From Phyto melanocephala (lineage: Eukaryota > Arthropoda > Insecta > Diptera > Rhinophoridae), in the NCBI GenBank assembly GCA_941918925.1, contig OW799233.1:129480833-129544832 (forward strand): 64,000 nt of DNA, read 5' to 3'. This document shows positions 21,669 through 33,524 of this stretch, one piece after another. The notes beneath the pieces were generated by a model. It was not told the DNA's origin, did no database searches, and worked only from the letters and a program-made list of their open reading frames with translations. Position numbers and translations under genes: made by a program. Each line of letters begins with the position of its first letter. Within the stretch, counting starts at the first letter, position 1.

Positions 21669-22761
21669 CATATGGACATATCCATGAATATGTCAACCAC
21701 GACTGTAAAAATAAAAACTCTTGAAAGTTTTCAAATATAAGTTTATTGATAAAAAAAACACTCAAATTTTGCTATGCGCAGGTATTAAAAGCTTATTAAA
21801 TTATTTTAAGAGCAAAAATAAGAGTTTAATCTGATTATCTCTTAGACCGCATTTAGACTATGCAATTAACGCCGAGTTTTTTTTCGTTATTCTCTTTTAA
21901 AGTTGCTTCGAAAATCTTTTCACATTTACATTACAATTTTTTTCTCGAGCATTTATTGTGACAGTTTTCGATTTATGCTTTTCTGTGTTCTCTTGCTAAC
22001 AAACAAAATGTTACACGCAAAAGTTGCGGCGTTAATTGCATAGTATAAATATGGTCTTAGACATATTTTAAAGAATTGCAATCAACTATTTTTTTTAGCG
22101 TCTAAATTGTAAAAATAAACTATAATTGTAGATATGATTTAAAATTAAGGTAACAACAATTAAAAAGAAAAAAGAAAAAATAGACCCCAATTAGCGGTAT
22201 TTTTTTTTTTTTTTATTTCCCTTGATGTTATTTTAATGTCACGTACGTAGTGCAAAAACATTATTTGTCTTCGTCATTCGTATTTGAACAGTCGCAAGAG
22301 CACCTAATTTAGAATTTAACTTTTTTTCTTAACATAATATAAATTTTATTACCTGAGAATACTATCAGAGAAAAATCTGTCACGTACGATATTAAATTGA
22401 ATTTGTTATAAAATCATTAAAAGATTGTTTTCAATTACGTATGATGGATTTTAAATGAAAAATATTTGGTTTAGTGTAAGGAATTACAAAAAAGGAAAAA
22501 TACATCCCAAGATTCGCAGATTTTTTCATATTTCCATATATACCTCCAATTCACTGTTTTATGTCACGTACGATATATTCCTATTTTTCTGGATATTTTT
22601 GAATAATTCGAATATATAAATTATTCTTTAAATAAAGTACCCTTTGAATGAAACATTAAGATCTAATTTTGTTTGTTTTAGTTAGTTACTCTTTCCATTG
22701 CCAAAATTACACTTAATAGGAGTACATATGTCACGTACAATGACATGGAAATGCTCATATG
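21669..22761 (-). mobile_element. TIR element family C, copy 2, with nested MITE
   Basis: This is the inverted counterpart of the element at 15557-16324. Its left end CATATGGACATATCCATG matches the right end of copy 1, and the homology continues through 'gtcaaccacgactgtaaaaa', 'agagtttaatctgatta' and 'tgatggattttaaatgaaaa' to CATGGAAATGCTCATATG. TGTCACGTACG motifs occur at about 22237, 22378, 22562 and 22729. It is preceded by TA (21667-21668), while the right flank reads TT. About 230 extra bases are due to the MITE at 21841-22060, absent from copy 1. Confidence 0.75.
21841..22060. mobile_element. MITE nested in family C copy 2
   Basis: Inverted ends CTTAGACCGCATTTAGACTA and, reversed, CTAAGACCATATTTATACTA, both continuing into TGCAATTAACGCCG, so TIRs are about 34 bp. 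Copy 1 of the host element has the uninterrupted site (around 16130-16160), so this is a true insertion with a preserved empty site. The exact target duplication is blurred by extra bases on both sides ('tct' left, 'acatattttaaa' right). Non-coding. Confidence 0.75.
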
Positions 22762-22769
22762 TTTTTCTT

Positions 22770-23860
22770 TGGTAAAACTGACTAAACAAAAATAGAGATT
22801 TAGTCGCTAGATTGACCTAAAATAACATTGATTTTCAATAATTATAAAGCAAATTACTTTAATACTTAATCCCCTGTCAAATTAGGATTTTCCAATTGTA
22901 AAGCGTTTTCGCTATGGTATTTCAGTTTGTTTCAGCTAAAAAACGCTTGCAGCTCTTGTTTAAGTTTGGCTGTTAGATAGAAAATTTTCGCGAAATTTCT
23001 TTCTTATAGCAAATCTTCAAACAAAGAGAAAATTAATAATATAAATACATTTGTATACGCTTTATTCTCTACTTGTTAAAAGTTTTTCAATGAATTATAA
23101 TTATAAAGAACACTTTTTATGATTTTTCTGTTAATAGGATATGAAATTCGCCAGAACTTATTTTTAAAGTATAAAAGTTATGGAAATTCTGCTCTAAACT
23201 CGAGTAGATGTCATATTTTAAAAACACACAACACACGCTCGTGTACAACTCACAAAAGGCTCATAATATCGTACGATTCCAAAACCTGCAACATTTCATT
23301 TCTTAAGACTGTGTAATTCTTTGAAAGTACTTGTACATACACACACGCAAACCTGGTGTTTCGTTTCAAATTCATACATTTGTATATTTTTTTTTAATTT
23401 AACTTCATTTGCTGAAAAAAAAATCCCGAAAACGAGCAAGCCACTTATTATTGCTGTGCTCCTAATCTAATGCGTTGCTTTTAGCATATCATTATCTAGA
23501 GTGTCGTTACTGTACGTTCATTCCAGTTACTCATTCATGCGTACGTTCGTTCTACATACTATACAACTACCAGTACGTACGAGCTTCCTTACTTCATTTT
23601 ATATGCAGGCAGTTATTTGTTTCATTTAAAGGGGATTTCCCTTATGTGGTTACTAAGTTGAGTAGTTTGTATGATAATACTTTTGAAGACATAAAAAAAG
23701 ACAATAATTACAAAACAGTTAAAATATTGCTGTCATACTTGGTAAAGAAAGCAAACAATGATGGGACGAGGTTATAAATATTTCTAATAAAATTTGCCGA
23801 TTTCGAATATTTTCTACAATTTTAAAGACTGATTTTAGTTTGCCAGATGATGTATAGTGT
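22770..23860. other. No recognisable gene; one segment related to 40460-40600
   Basis: About 22870-22965 is similar to 40466-40590: CTGTCAAA..(T/A)GGATT, CAAAGCGTT versus GTAAAGCGTTTTCGC, then AAAAACGCT..C..CTTGTTTA. Both might be relics of an unidentified repeat. A 100-codon frame at 23475-23777 shows no domain. Nothing else is supported. Confidence 0.35.
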
Positions 23861-23865
23861 TTTTT

Positions 23866-24891
23866 TATATCCTTTACAGTGAGTGTAAGGGTATATTAAG
23901 GATTCTCATTCTTTGTGAAATCTCACAATATTCATTTCCGATCACATATATTTTCTGAAAGCTTATGAATAGGGGAGTCCATTAAGCATTATCCGCTTGT
24001 CCGTCTGTCCGTGTGAATGTTGAAATCAACTTTATGAATTCCCCCGACAGCGGCAAGGCCCGTGTAAAGTATCAAAATATCAAAAATATTCGACAGCAGA
24101 TCGGTATTGGAAATCAGCATAATCGACCCATAACTTTCTGAGATATGAGCACATAAATACGACTGCCTCTGTTTTTTCGCTTATTTTTACCACCAAAATT
24201 AAAATATTCCATCACTAGGATAATTTATAGTCACGGTTGTTACTATTTGCAGATTTCGTATGCCTCAAAGAAGACAAATTGGAAAAGTTATAACGAAAAA
24301 TTATTTTAAAAAATAATTAAATAATTTTTGACCACGCTTAAGATACCAAGTTATAAGCCGTAATCTCAGAAAATATTTCTAAAACAAATAAATCGTTTTT
24401 AAACCAACTGAGATAAAAGCACCAGAGTGCAACTACTTCGGTGTTTTCCCTAAAATCTACATGAGCCATGAGTATTAAACAATAGTTAGCAATGGAAAAA
24501 AAATCCAAGATGGCGTCCTGGTTAAAGCGCCGAATATATGCGTCAAATATAATAGTTACGGCTTTGTCCTCTTTAACCCCCACAATATTGGTATCAAATA
24601 AAAAAGTTTGATTATTATAATATAGTAAATTATTAAGATAATTTTTAAAATCCAAGATGGCGTCTACAACAAAATGGCGAAAACAAATTTTATAATAACA
24701 TGGGTATCAAATGAAAGGGATTGACTAATAGAATACAGTGACTGTGTCAAAATTCAAAATTAAAAATGGCGTCGGAAATAATAAAGAAAATCTAGGCTTA
24801 GCTATGATGTGGTATTTGCACGAATGTATATGACGGTGAAAGGTATTATCACATCAAGTACGGCCGAATATAGTGCTTTCTGGTTTTCAAT
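23866..24891 (+). repeat. INE-1/DINE-1-like element
   Basis: Starts TATATCCTTTACAGTGAG with the internal partner AAGGGTATATT. It has 'tctcattctttgtgaaat', CATTTCCGATCACATATA, GCTTATGAATAGGGGAGTC, CTGTCCGTCTGTCC-like tract, TTGAAATCAAC, then the interior 'aagatggcgtc' and 'ggtatcaaatgaaagg' blocks. It ends with a decayed hairpin (AAGTACGGCCGAAT) and ATAGTGCTTTCTGGTTTT. The subterminal repeats and one-sided hairpin match the copy at 11935. Confidence 0.7.
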
Positions 24892-25317
24892 CTTTTTGAT
24901 CCCTAATGACATTTTAGTTTCACAAAGAGTGTAAATTTGAGAACAAAGAGCAGCGGAAATAAGTCGTTAGTTATTAGAATTTCGGAATATGTTCCAACTG
25001 TGGCCCCATCAAATCCTTATAAGCTTTTTGGCAGGTGGTTGTCCTGCATTTTCCTAAGACTAAAGAACAATATCAGTATGGGAGAAAAGGCAGAATATTT
25101 TTCATTTGCTTATTTTTTTATTTATTTTTTGCAAGAAACCGTAGATAAGGTTTGAAAGCAGCTTAGGGTTTTTAACTTTCCTACATTTACTTATTGCAGA
25201 AAGTTGCACATAAATACATCTTAGTTTAACACTTAAGTACCACAGTACTAAATATAAAGTGCACACATCTACAAAAAAAAAATACTTAAACAACATATTA
25301 TCCAACGAGGGTCGACA

Positions 25318-26220
25318 TACTGGGTGAGCCAAAACTCATCAAGTGGTTCGGAAATTTAAAAACCTTTTTTTCACTTAAATATTTTTTTCTTTTTTTTTAC
25401 ATATTAAATATAAAACCTAAGGAATAAATAATGGAAATATTTAAAATTGGACCAAAAATCAGAATAATTGAATTTTTAGAATACCGTCCTCTGAAGCAAA
25501 GAGTCATTTCATAGATCATTGTCACCACTATCAGAGATTTGCCTCGAACTTGTAGACCACGTTTAATTCGTACTGTGGAAAATATTGAACGTGTAGAGCA
25601 AAGTGTTAACGAAACACTAGAAACGTCCACCATAAGACATTCTGCTTAGCTAGGAATAGCTAGTACATCACTACAGGGCATTTTTAAAATTGTTGTAAGA
25701 GCAACGGCAATACCGGCAATACGGAAACAGAATCTTCTCTATTGCAAATTTGATTATAGACGATAAAGCATCTCTTCAGTTGAATGGATTTTTTAATAAA
25801 CAGAACTGTAGCCATTCATCGACGAAAACTAAGCCCCATTAGATCTAGAGTAAGGTTTGGCATTACGTCTGAAAACATCATTGGGCCTTACTTCTTGCAA
25901 AGTTAACATGGAAGTGCTGTAACCTTAACCGATAATGACATCGATTAACCTCCTGCCTTCACAGATATACCTGAGTTATGGGTAGAGTAGGATACACTGA
26001 CCGAGACACGATAGCACTTTTAAGTTAAAGGATGAAGAGCGAATAATTTACATAAATTCAGAAATTAACCAGCAAGTGTGTTCGCCAGGTTTGTCAGCTC
26101 AAGGCCAAAATTGTTGCCGAATTCTGAACGCGACAGTCTCTAGGGTTATGCATTGAAAGCTTTGGCTAAATCATTTACTATTTGATAAAGTTATTGACAA
26201 AATTTATACATTTTTTTTTT
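25318..26220 (+). pseudogene. Decayed DD41D mariner-like element
   Basis: The left edge ACTGGGTGAGCCAAAACTC resembles mariner-group TIRs. On the plus strand, successive frame pieces read RTVENIERVEQSVNETLETS and LGIASTSLQGIFK (the second helix-turn-helix, corresponding to residues 72-110 of the intact transposase at 7513), LNGFFNKQNC, then 'ITSENIIGPYFL'-like and 'TDIPELWVE' residues. Stops and frameshifts occur throughout and the third catalytic block was not identified. The right end is not clear; 26220 is approximate. Confidence 0.6.
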
Positions 26221-26289
26221 ATACGTGAAGCCCTAAAGCTTATAATTAGTTGAACATGATAGTGATAGAAAACTACTAGTTATTGTTTC

Positions 26290-26600
26290 AAAAGTAACAG
26301 GAAAAAACTGCAAAATCAGTTCAAAACTGCGATATAAGCACAAAACAATTAACTGCCTCTGTGTTTTCCCTAAATTTTACAAATGAAAATAAATACAAAT
26401 AAAATATTTCTAAGACCACTGACAGACAGTTTTGGTATCACGTTCAAGAAAAACTTTAAATCTAAGACGTCTATCGACATGGCGTTTTTCAATATGGGTA
26501 AAATACGAAAGGGCTTGATTCGCCGAAAACATAAGACATAAAAAAATAAATAAAAAACAAGATGGCGTTTTGCTTTGACTTCAGATAAAATATTGACAGA
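26290..26600 (+). repeat. INE-1-like internal fragment
   Basis: Contains 'actgcctctgtgttttcccta', 'gacgtctatcgacatggcg', 'tatgggtaaaatacgaaagggcttgattcg' and 'aagatggcgttt', the same interior blocks as 24410-24780 and 9000-9400. Neither the TATACCC end nor the hairpin end is present. Confidence 0.5.
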
Positions 26601-26629
26601 TTTACCTAGGCCACCGTATACGCCAATAT

Positions 26630-27300
26630 TTGGTTAACTTTGATGAACACATTATAATGTTGAGGTCCCCCAGGGGCTGTTTCCTTGTCTAGTTTCTTGC
26701 CAAGAAGTGCGACCGCTACCTCTGGTTTCTTGGAGCCATAACTTGGGAGATCTTAAACACTTGTCAGAGTGAATCTTTGAAGCTAACCAGAGACTTTTCT
26801 AGTACCACAGAAATTAGTAAACCCCTAGAACTTGTTCTAGACTGGTTATTACTGGGGACTCTGCGGAGAGCACGAGATAGCGTTGGTTACTTTCAAGCGG
26901 AAAAACAGACTAGGAGGTAGTTTCAGAGCTGATGCTCTCGGGTGTTGTTGCCGCCTCAAAATAAACAGAGAATGATGATTTAATTACTGCTACTTGCAGA
27001 CATTTCCGACCAGTGGACTTCGGGCAACCATATATGTCTCCGGGTTCTGTTGTCTTTCAACAGAAGTAGTTATTTGGAGAATTGTCTATCTTTTTTCTGA
27101 TCGCACATCCGATTCTGTCTCTTATTAATTAGAAAGCCTCGAAAAACATTTACATTTACATTATTCAAGAATTAATTAAGGTAAGATAGCCACCTACTAA
27201 ATGTTAAGTGGTGCAACTTTATCGCACGGGCCGCAGTTAAGCGTTAGAAACGCAACACAGCGATAAGACTACCGTCAGATTATAGCACATGATGCCGGTA
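26630..27300. other. GC-richer segment of unknown origin
   Basis: Clearly less AT-rich than its surroundings and without homopolymer runs, which suggests a decayed coding sequence such as a retrotransposon piece. Broken plus-strand frames (for example LELVLDWLLLGTLRRARDS near 26830) are present but I recognise no domain on either strand. Confidence 0.3.
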
Positions 27301-27304
27301 CAGA

Positions 27305-28455
27305 TGTTAATCACACCACATATTGGATACAGTTCAGGTAATTTTTTATATAAAAATAAAAATTTTATTTAATTTTCTTATCGATAAGCAAACATAAATT
27401 GGCAAAAAAAACTTTTTCAGAAACCTATTCACTGCTACTTAAAAATTGATTATTTATTATTTAATTTTATAATCAATTGAAATCAATGTTACTCTAAGAA
27501 GTTATTTTACAATTTTTTTTAATAAAATAAAAATAAGTTGGAACCTTGTTATAAACTACCCTCATAAGTTTTCATTTATATGCAGTACTTGGTGGGATGT
27601 TATTTGTGTGAGTGCAAACCTTATTCTCATTACCACACTAAACTAAAGTATTAAGTAGGAGTATAAGTACTTCAATGTACACATATCTATGTTTGTAAGT
27701 ATGAGTGTATAAAATAGTGTGTATGCATTGCCGGGATATTGGAAGTTTATATGTATTTCAAGTTAATACAACTACATTTACATGGCATTTAGAAAAAAGC
27801 TATAGAAATAGTGTCCTCATAGTTTGCCATTCAACAAACTGCAACATGCTTTAAACAACTGACAAAGTACAGTCGGTCTAGACGACGATCACTAATAAGT
27901 GGACTGGTTATCACAAAACTATTATATCAAATAAGTTATGAGTTTCCTACACAATATTTAGGAATTGCGAAGCATAAATACAGCGATGCGGTGCCTATGG
28001 TAGGAATTTTCGTACAGTAAATTGCAGATCATACAAAACTAACAAAGATCAACTGCCCTTGTTTGGCAAATCAGCAATAGCTTATAAATGGTTTAAAAAA
28101 ATAATTTTCTATAAAAATGAGGTTTCAGCCTAGAATAATTTGTATAAAGAAGCCTGTAAATATGCAACAATTTCCGTAAAATTAATAGCAAAATTGAGAA
28201 TAGTTTTTCTGTGAAAGTTTATCTGATTCTCTTATGGGTCGGTATAGTTTAAGGTCTTATATAGAGATATTCGAAACGACATACACAAACGAATATTGTA
28301 TTTCTGACCTATAGAGTGCACAGTTTAAAAACACTATAACAACACATAAAATGCTGACTAAACGATGCTTTTGTGTGTCACAACTCAGATTTGAATGTGA
28401 GTTTTCTGTGTTCTTTTTCTGCCATTCATTCACTTGTTAAGTATTTCATTTTGTT
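27305..28455. other. No recognisable gene
   Basis: AT-rich, no bounded element or domain seen. Confidence 0.5.
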
Positions 28456-28461
28456 TTTTTT

Positions 28462-31125
28462 TATACCCGCCACCAAAAAAATGGTGGGGGTATATTCATT
28501 TTGTCATTCCGTTTGTAACACATCGAAATATCCATTTTAGACCCCATAAAGTATATATATTCTGAATCGGGGTTTGATTTTATGACGATCTAGCTATGTC
28601 CGTCCGTCTGTCCATCTGTTGAAAGCACGATAGAGGTCGCACCGAAAAAGCTAGGGGGCTCAAATTTTGCCAGAATCTTTCTTATAGACAAGGTTTGTTT
28701 GGTATTAAAAATGGGCTAAATCGGAATATTAGGAAGAGAGTTATAGCTCGAAAAGCAAGAGTAGGTCGAAAAAACCGTGTCCTTCGAACATCGAATAAAA
28801 TGGAATTGTGTCCAAACGCCTTAACGTAGACTCATGAAACTTCGAATATATATTTCCTGGGTAAAGACAATATTTTTCCCCGAAAATTGTCTAAATCCAT
28901 GCATTAGGAGAGGAGCTATCGATCAAAATGTACGAAAATTTATACCGCACAGTGTATTTTTCGGTATATTTAAAAAAAAAACGTCATAAAAGCAACAAAA
29001 TTGGATGTACGACTCTGAAATTTTGCACACTTTGCTTTTTGGTGACACGCTTTCTTGTAACGGCAAATCAATGTGCCACGCCCACCTCCCATATAACGTT
29101 TTACCTAAAATTCATATAATTTCTCTATTAATAAATATTTTGCAATAATAAAACGCTATATTGAAACATCTAAGTTGTACTCATTAGCAAAAAAAACTTT
29201 GACACGCCTACTATAACGCCCACTTTTCACGTTATCTACCGTTAATGAAATTTAAAAGCTCATAAAACCGCTAAAATTAGAGGTATGATGATAAATTTTG
29301 CTGTGTCTATCCCCTAGGCAATTTCATTACTATGCCAAAAAATTAAGGTGCCACGCCCACTTTTACGCCCACCTCCCATATAACGTTTTACCTAAAATTC
29401 ATATAATTTCTCTATTAATAAAGATTTTGGAATAATAAAGGACTATATTGAAACACCTCAGTTGTACTCATTAGCAAAAACAACTTTGACACGCCTACTA
29501 TAACGCCCACTTTCACTTTTGAATTGTGTCCAGACGCATAAACGTAGTCATGAAACTTCGAGTATATATTTATCGAGTCAAAAGAATATTTTTCCTTGAA
29601 AATCGCTTAAATCTATGAATTATGAAAAGAGTTATAGATAAAAATGTACGAAAATTTATACCGCACTGTGTATATATGTACGATTCTGAAATTTTGCAAA
29701 CATGGCTTTTTGGTCAAAGTCTTCGTTATAACGGAAAATAGATGTGCCACGCTCACTTTTTTCTTTAAATTTTTGTAAAAATATATTAGTCATATATATT
29801 AGCATTTATTCATCTTACACTGCGCCATTTATTGTACTGTAGCTAAATATAAGAAAAAGATGATAAGATAGATGACTCTACTAGCAACTACTAGATGGCA
29901 TGCTTATGTTCTCCTGAAATTATGCTCTATTAAAAATGGGAATTTAGGAAAATTTTGACCTAAGTAAAAAAAATTATCTCTAAACATTATAAACAATTTA
30001 TTTTCATGTACTAATGGCTAACAAATTTTAAAATTATACAAAACTTATTTCGTTTGAAAATCTTTTAAAAGCAAAATGTTATAGAAGTTAAAAAATCAAA
30101 ATCTTACTAATAAATTTCCCGTTTTAGAAAAATGCAGAGAATGTATATTTTAAATCACCCTGTGGCCCTTAAAATTTAACCTTAAATTCACTTTCTTCCT
30201 CTTAAATTTATGTAAATTCTCCATGAATAAAGATTTTGGAATACTAAAGGACTATATTGAAATATCTAAGTTATGTTTATTAGCAGAAACTTTATTGACA
30301 CGCGTATTTTAACGGCCACTTTCATTGAAAGACTAAATTTACGAAAACATTTTACTAGCATACCGAAGTTATAATGGGTGGTTTAATTTTAAGGGACTAT
30401 GTTGATTTTGAATAAAATTATTATGAAATTATTATCATTTATTTTTATAATGATAATATTTGTATGCTTCAATTATGTATGGAACAAAATATCGGCCAAA
30501 TGGCCCCCCCAACCTAGGCGGCACACCACGATCCGATAGTGCAAATTTTCAATGACACTGTTGATGCTCGATTGTTGGGCACGATGATGAGTCGAGGTTG
30601 CTTGCTCTTTTGCCACGTTATCGTGAAAAATAGCAATGTTTCCCATTCAACGAACTAAGAAGGCATCACAGATTTTCTAACATTTTATACAGACCTGCTT
30701 TGCAGACATTTAAATATTTTTTACAATTCTCACGATTGTGGACGAATTCGAACGATTTTGTTGACCAAACGAATCACGAAGTGCACAAAATGCATTTTGA
30801 TTTGAACGGCCATTTTTATAAAAATCTTTAATATTTAAAAGCATTGCTCGATTGCGTATCTTTCCACGGTTCAAATTGAGTTAGTCTGAGATTGAGAAAT
30901 GTCAAATGAAATGCAAGAAAAAAGTTGAAGTTTAGATGTGGTTCACCTTAATCATGGGCCCTTCAAATTTAACCACTTTCTACAAAGAAAGTGATGCATA
31001 TTTTATTATAAAGAGATTATTCTATAGCGATTAACAAAATAATAAATATTGTGCTTTAAATGTACACAAAATTGGTGGTGGGTATAAAAGATTCGGCACA
31101 GCCGAATATACTTGTTATATACTTG
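28462..31125 (+). repeat. Long INE-1/DINE-1-like element (~2.7 kb)
   Basis: Begins TATACCCGCCACC with partner GGTGGGGGTATAT. It continues 'TTTGTCATTCCGTTTGTAAC', 'AGACCCCATAAAGTATATAT', TCTGAATCGG and GTCCGTCCGTCTGTCC. The interior repeats GCCACGCCCAC and ACGCCCAC blocks (about 29070-29230, 29345-29510, and weaker at 30200-30320), as Drosophila INE-1 does. It ends GGTGGTGGGTATAAAAG, the hairpin ATTCGGC-ACA-GCCGAAT and TATACTTG. The subterminal repeat (TATACCCGCCACC) differs from the TATACCCTTCACC subfamily but the layout is identical. A mariner deletion derivative occupies about 30370-30955. Confidence 0.75.
30370..30955 (-). pseudogene. DD41D mariner-like deletion derivative inside the INE-1-like copy
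   Basis: On the minus strand the start near 30880 reads VERYAIEQ, then frameshifted residues equivalent to ILKIFYKNGRS, SFGQQNRSNSSTIVRIVKK, i.e. the N-terminal helix-turn-helix of this transposase group. Near 30600-30480 it switches to the C-terminal end, with GGHLADILFHT-like sequence and a stop. The catalytic domain is deleted. The right edge GGTTCACCTTAA resembles the inverted edge AAGGTGGTTCA at 10545, and the deletion pattern is the same as at 10541-11010, so both belong to one deletion lineage. Confidence 0.6.
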
Positions 31126-31129
31126 TTTT

Positions 31130-31885
31130 TTTTTCTTTTTTAAAAATTTGTTTTTATGTTTTTTTCGTATTTTATCCTTGTTGTAGTATTTTTGGACTAT
31201 TACTCGTTTTAACAAACTATGGTTGTTTATAAAATTTCTTTTTTTTGCCTTTGCCCATCATTTCCACAAAGAATGTGTTGGATATTTGACTGTTTGGATT
31301 GGAATAGCTGGTTTTGCTTGTCTACTGGTCTCTTCGACCAGTTTATTTTATTGGACGTTTTATGGCCATTGTTATTTGGGAGTTTAGCTATTTTTGGCTA
31401 AAGCTTTTGTACAATTTTAACATGACATGCAAATATGTTTTGGATCAATGCCATAACATTTAGATAACAAACGTTTAGTAGAAACCGAAAAATAAGTGCT
31501 TTGTTGTCGTTGTTTTAAAAAACATAAACACATTTTCATATAAATTGGAAAATAAGTTTAATATAAGTATAAAAAAAAAAAAAATTGCTTAAAAAGGATT
31601 TCAGAAAGGCAAAGATTTTTAATAAGCACATTTTAAAAACAAAATAATTTAAGCGTTGTAATTTGCAAAATTTCTTTGAGTATTTTGTATTTTTTTTTTA
31701 ACGAGGTCTCAGCTGGCCTATTTAAAAAGTTCCTTAAATATGAAGAGTAAAATTTTATTATTTCATTATTATTTTTTAATACAACGATTGTCATTTCCGA
31801 TATACATATAATTTTGAATAGTAATTTGGTTGTTTAATATGGCAACTAACTATATTATCAATTGTGATCAGTTTGTTTTGTTTAT
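31130..31885. other. No recognisable gene
   Basis: AT-rich; a 60-codon frame at 31219-31401 shows no recognisable domain. Confidence 0.5.
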
Positions 31886-31951
31886 GTATATTCTTCACAC
31901 CAGTGTCATTCAATTCGTAATTTCTATCAATATCAATACTGAATACTTATA

Positions 31952-33524
31952 CACTAGGTAGAAAAAGTCTGCGTACGCGTGCGTACAAATAATTTTGTAT
32001 CAAAAATTGTTCTTAAATACTAAACCATCATATTTAGTTTAGGTATTATTTAATAGACAGACGTCTTACTAATTTATAAATGGCACTCCTCTTTACCATG
32101 ATCGACACAATTAATGTTATCGATGTGAAATTAAAAATGTTCCATATTTAGCTAAGAAAAAGTCTGCGTACATAAGAAAAGTAACGGGATTCTGTGATTT
32201 GCATTGAAGTTTGAAGTTCATTGCGCACATTTTTTGTTTAAAATAAATTACGCTTCTTGTTTTTAGTTAATTTGAAAAAAGTTTTGATTCCCAAATTACA
32301 ATGGAACGCAAACGAAGAGAGATAAAACCCGCAGAGCGTGAAATTATCGTTAATTTATGGAAAAAAGGGAAATAGTTTAAGAAAAATCGGTCAAACTGTG
32401 GAAAGATCTCACTCTTCTATCCAAAGGGTGATAGACACTTACAAAGAAACCAAAACCTTTGTTTCTAAGCCGCGATCTGGTCGTTTCTTTAAACTTAATG
32501 AAAGAGAGAAGAGGTATCTAATCCAATCCGTTAAAAAAAACCCGAAGGCCTCAAAGCTAGCAAAAGATGTTGAAATCATCTAAAAAAAAAATTATCTGCA
32601 ATGATACTGTGCGAAAATTATTTAAAACAACATGGTTACCATGGCCGAGTAGCACGAAGAAAGCCTTACATTTCATTTGTTTATAAACAGAAACGTATAG
32701 CATTTGCCAAGGAATACATTAACAAGCCGCCAGAGTTCTGGGAAAGGGTAATTTTTTCAGATGAGAGTAAATATTGCATTTTTGGTATAAAAGGCAGGCA
32801 AATAGTGTGGAGAAAAAATGGTACAGCCCTTAATAAAAAGCACTTGTCGGGTACAGTTAAACATGGTGGTGGCGGTATAATGGTTTGGGGGTGTATGTCT
32901 GCAAGTGGAGTTGGTCTACTACAATTAATTGAAGCAACGATAGATAAGAGGGCTTATTTAGATATTTTAAAAAATAATTTACGGCAAAGTGCATTAAAAT
33001 TGGGACAATGTCAATTTATCTTTCAGCGAGATAATGACCCCAAGCACACCGCTGACATTGTGAACACCTCCTCAGTCGCCAGATCTCAAAAAAATTCGTC
33101 AACACCAAATAACTTCAAAAGGTATGCTCAAAGAGGTTATGCAAATTGAATGGGACAAAATTAGTCGTGAAGAAACCAACAAACTAGTCCATTCTATGCC
33201 AATTCTATGCTGAGACGAAAAGGCTAACCAGCCAGTTATTAAAAACTATAAAAAAAAAAAAAAATTATAAATAAAACAGATCCCTTTTCGAAACCGTACG
33301 CAGACTTTTTCGTGTGTTTTTCAATTAACTTTTTTCTTTTTGTTGCGTAGTTTATAACTGAGAGTTATTTGCTTTTAAGTTTTTATATTATTTTAAGACA
33401 CATATGTATAAAATCATTAAAAACCGTTTTTTTTTTTTGATTAAAAGAAATATGTTTTATAAGTTTTTTTTTCCATTATGTCTAACAGAATTAGCTAATG
33501 TACGCAGACTTTTTATACCTAGTG
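31952..33524 (+). mobile_element. Tc1-type transposon with IR/DR ends
   Basis: A 1,573-bp element with ends CACTAGGTAGAAAAAGTCTG...CAGACTTTTTATACCTAGTG, flanked by TA on both sides. The core AAAAAGTCTGCGTAC occurs again ~200 bp inside each end (32156-32171, and inverted at 33296-33310). Each end therefore carries two copies, the IR/DR layout known from Minos, Paris, Bari and Sleeping Beauty-like Tc1 elements. It carries one broken transposase gene and lies within an INE-1-like copy. Confidence 0.88.
32301..33213 (+). pseudogene. Tc1-like DD34E transposase, frameshifted and internally deleted
   Basis: Starts MERKRREIKPAEREIIV. A +1 frameshift in an A/G run near 32368 moves to a frame with the paired-like helix-turn-helix (SLRKIGQTVERSHSSIQRVI) and the GRPR-type hook KPRSGR. 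A second shift in an A run near 32585 leads to the catalytic region: first Asp in RVIFSDESKY, the glycine-rich box KHGGGGIMVWGCM, and second Asp in FIFQRDNDPKHTA. After ADIV about 20 codons are missing before PPQSPDL, and a further gap removes the NPIE(N/H)LW block with the catalytic Glu. The tail WDKISREETNKLVHSMP is typical of Tc1 C-termini. Normal length is about 340 aa. Losing the third acidic residue makes it inactive even without the frameshifts. Confidence 0.88.
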
